From: Caldilinea sp. CFX5 | Lineage (GTDB): Bacteria; Chloroflexota; Anaerolineae; Caldilineales; Caldilineaceae | Reading direction: 5' to 3' | DNA length: 64,000 nt | NCBI GenBank assembly: GCA_021405325.1 | Contig: QWII01000038.1 | Coordinates: forward strand, 1-64,000 | Shown: positions 62,938-64,000 of the stretch, piece after piece | How positions within the stretch are numbered: position 1 is the first letter of the stretch | Layout of the letters: each line of letters begins with the position of its first letter | The notes under the pieces: generated by a model | What the model was told of the DNA's origin: nothing | The model's input: the letters and a program-made list of their open reading frames with translations, nothing else | Databases searched by the model: none | Position numbers and translations under genes: made by a program

Positions 62938-64000
62938 CTAAATACGTTGATTTGGGAAGCTACTCTTTGCACTTGCGCCACGCGCCGGCCGGAACAGCGC
63001 CAACCCCACGAGCGTCACAAACCCCGCCATACTCAGCCAGGCAAAGAGATCCCCGATCACCGTGTAGACGGTTTTGACCCCTTGGGTTGGCACGTACGAA
63101 ATCATCGCTTGCTTTGTCGTGAAATAATCAGCCGTTGCCAGGGTGCGCCCTTGATAATCGAAGGCGGCGGAGAGGCCATTACCTGTTGCCCGCACGATCG
63201 AGAAGCCGTTCTCAATGCCGCGGAACAACGCCATATAGGTATGGAAAGGAACAATGTCACGCCAATCGTTGGCCGGAACCAACATCACATCCGTGCCGGA
63301 ACGCCCAGCCTGGCGGATGTAGACTGGATGATCCATATCGAAACAGATCACCGAAGCGATCGCGCCAAACCCGGTCTGATCCTGTGGGATGACGCCATCG
63401 CCCGCGACGACGCCTTCACCCGGCACTGGCCGCCCTTTGAGATAGTGCCATTTCACATCGCCGTCCGGCGTAATCCAGACCGCCTGGTTATCGGCCTTAA
63501 CTTCAGGGTACGCTTCAGGCAATGTAACCAACCCCAGCAACAAATACACCTTTTCCTCCTGCGCCAGTGCGCGCGCTGTTTCGATGAAGGTCGCTTCATC
63601 TTCCTGTAGCGCGATCATGGCCCCTTCCTGCCAGATGATCACATCGGCCCCGGCTTGCGCTTGCTGGCGGCTCTGTTGGAGCAGGTGCTCGCTTGATTCC
63701 AGCAATTGATCCCGTGTGGCCCGTACGTCTTTCATTTTCAAAAAGCTGAAGTGATCGATATCCCGGGTTAGCGATGCCACTTGCAGGGTCGCTGACTGGG
63801 GTGGAAAGAACGCCATCCGCCCATCACCAACCAACAACACCAGGGCCAGGATACCGCCGTAGGTCAACATGGCGGTGCGCACCCGCTGCAACGCAAAGTC
63901 CTGTTCCCAGGCCCAATTGACCACCGGCGCCAGCCAGGCAATCAGGAAGCTGAGGCCCCACATCCCGGTAAGCGAGAGCAGTTGGAGCAACGGGAGAAAG
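62938..64000 (-). CDS. Carbon-nitrogen hydrolase / apolipoprotein N-acyltransferase-like membrane protein (N-terminus outside window)
   Basis: Partial: the frame is open through the right edge, and the leading part (LSLTGMWGLSFLIAWLAPVV) is an internal membrane segment typical of Lnt. The nitrilase-like domain (~80-310 of the visible part) has Glu in VIWQEGAMIA, Lys in WHYLKGRPVPGEGV and Cys in VICFDMDHP, the complete E-K-C triad, with PANDW following. One membrane helix and a basic tail follow near the C-terminus. It may acylate lipoproteins such as the ones encoded here, but an alternative amidase role is possible because Chloroflexota carry divergent versions. Confidence 0.82.
   Translation of the reverse strand, partial: FLPLLQLLSLTGMWGLSFLIAWLAPVVNWAWEQDFALQRVRTAMLTYGGILALVLLVGDGRMAFFPPQSATLQVASLTRDIDHFSFLKMKDVRATRDQLLESSEHLLQQSRQQAQAGADVIIWQEGAMIALQEDEATFIETARALAQEEKVYLLLGLVTLPEAYPEVKADNQAVWITPDGDVKWHYLKGRPVPGEGVVAGDGVIPQDQTGFGAIASVICFDMDHPVYIRQAGRSGTDVMLVPANDWRDIVPFHTYMALFRGIENGFSIVRATGNGLSAAFDYQGRTLATADYFTTKQAMISYVPTQGVKTVYTVIGDLFAWLSMAGFVTLVGLALFRPARGASAKSSFPNQRI

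Overview
The window looks like a chromosomal segment of a Chloroflexota bacterium (Anaerolineae/Caldilineae-like). This is an inference. It rests on the high GC content, a dnaA/recA/rny/spoVS neighbourhood, a RicT-HolB pair, a fused glyQS, secreted proteins with P/T-rich linkers and short LP-containing tails, and intergenic DNA crowded with palindromes. I saw no tRNA, rRNA, CRISPR array, transposase or prophage.

Layout. (1) 71-4879: uppS and cdsA (cell-wall carrier and phospholipid precursors) converge on an rpe / hydrolase / site-2-protease run. (2) 5096-13734: an SH3b membrane protein, a 1.7 kb gene-free stretch with repeats and origin-like features, then dnaA, recA, rny and spoVS. (3) 13903-21543: ricT-holB, a lipoprotein solute-binding protein, a HAD phosphatase and a prmC/prfA/phosphoribosyltransferase run. 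(4) 21823-31241: a His-rich ZnuA-like lipoprotein behind a possible Zur box, an iron-binding lipoprotein, an amidohydrolase, a Gfo/Idh/MocA oxidoreductase, a second site-2 protease and a 1015-residue GlyQS fusion. (5) 31327-38119: a CAP-domain exoprotein, a beta-lactamase-fold hydrolase, an alcohol dehydrogenase, an SMP-30 lactonase, a membrane-tethered LuxR-Kelch protein and a decayed DUF433 gene. (6) leuS. (7) 40880-62713: an accessory stress and ion-homeostasis block, almost all on the minus strand. It holds several universal stress proteins (some decayed), a serine hydrolase, a flavocytochrome-type reductase with a 30-residue membrane peptide, an LPXTG protein, slipin-NfeD, a two-component system, an AI-2E-family permease and a complete Mrp Na+/H+ antiporter (mrpA-G). 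(8) A C-terminal part of a carbon-nitrogen hydrolase/Lnt-like membrane protein runs off the right edge.

The most unusual signal is non-coding. Several families of small palindromic elements sit between and at the edges of genes. One family has unrelated, perfectly paired stems around an invariant 11-nt loop (GAGCYTGTCGA). A second is a GTAACTACTAAGCC... palindrome flanked by 8-bp direct repeats that look like target-site duplications. A third has 30-32 bp terminal inverted repeats; one copy overlaps the znuA stop codon and another splits the mrp operon. A fourth is a ~100-120 bp repeat present in three tandem copies near dnaA and once more 36 kb away. These elements change gene ends and apparent starts, as at ricT, a Usp gene and the gene at 44636.
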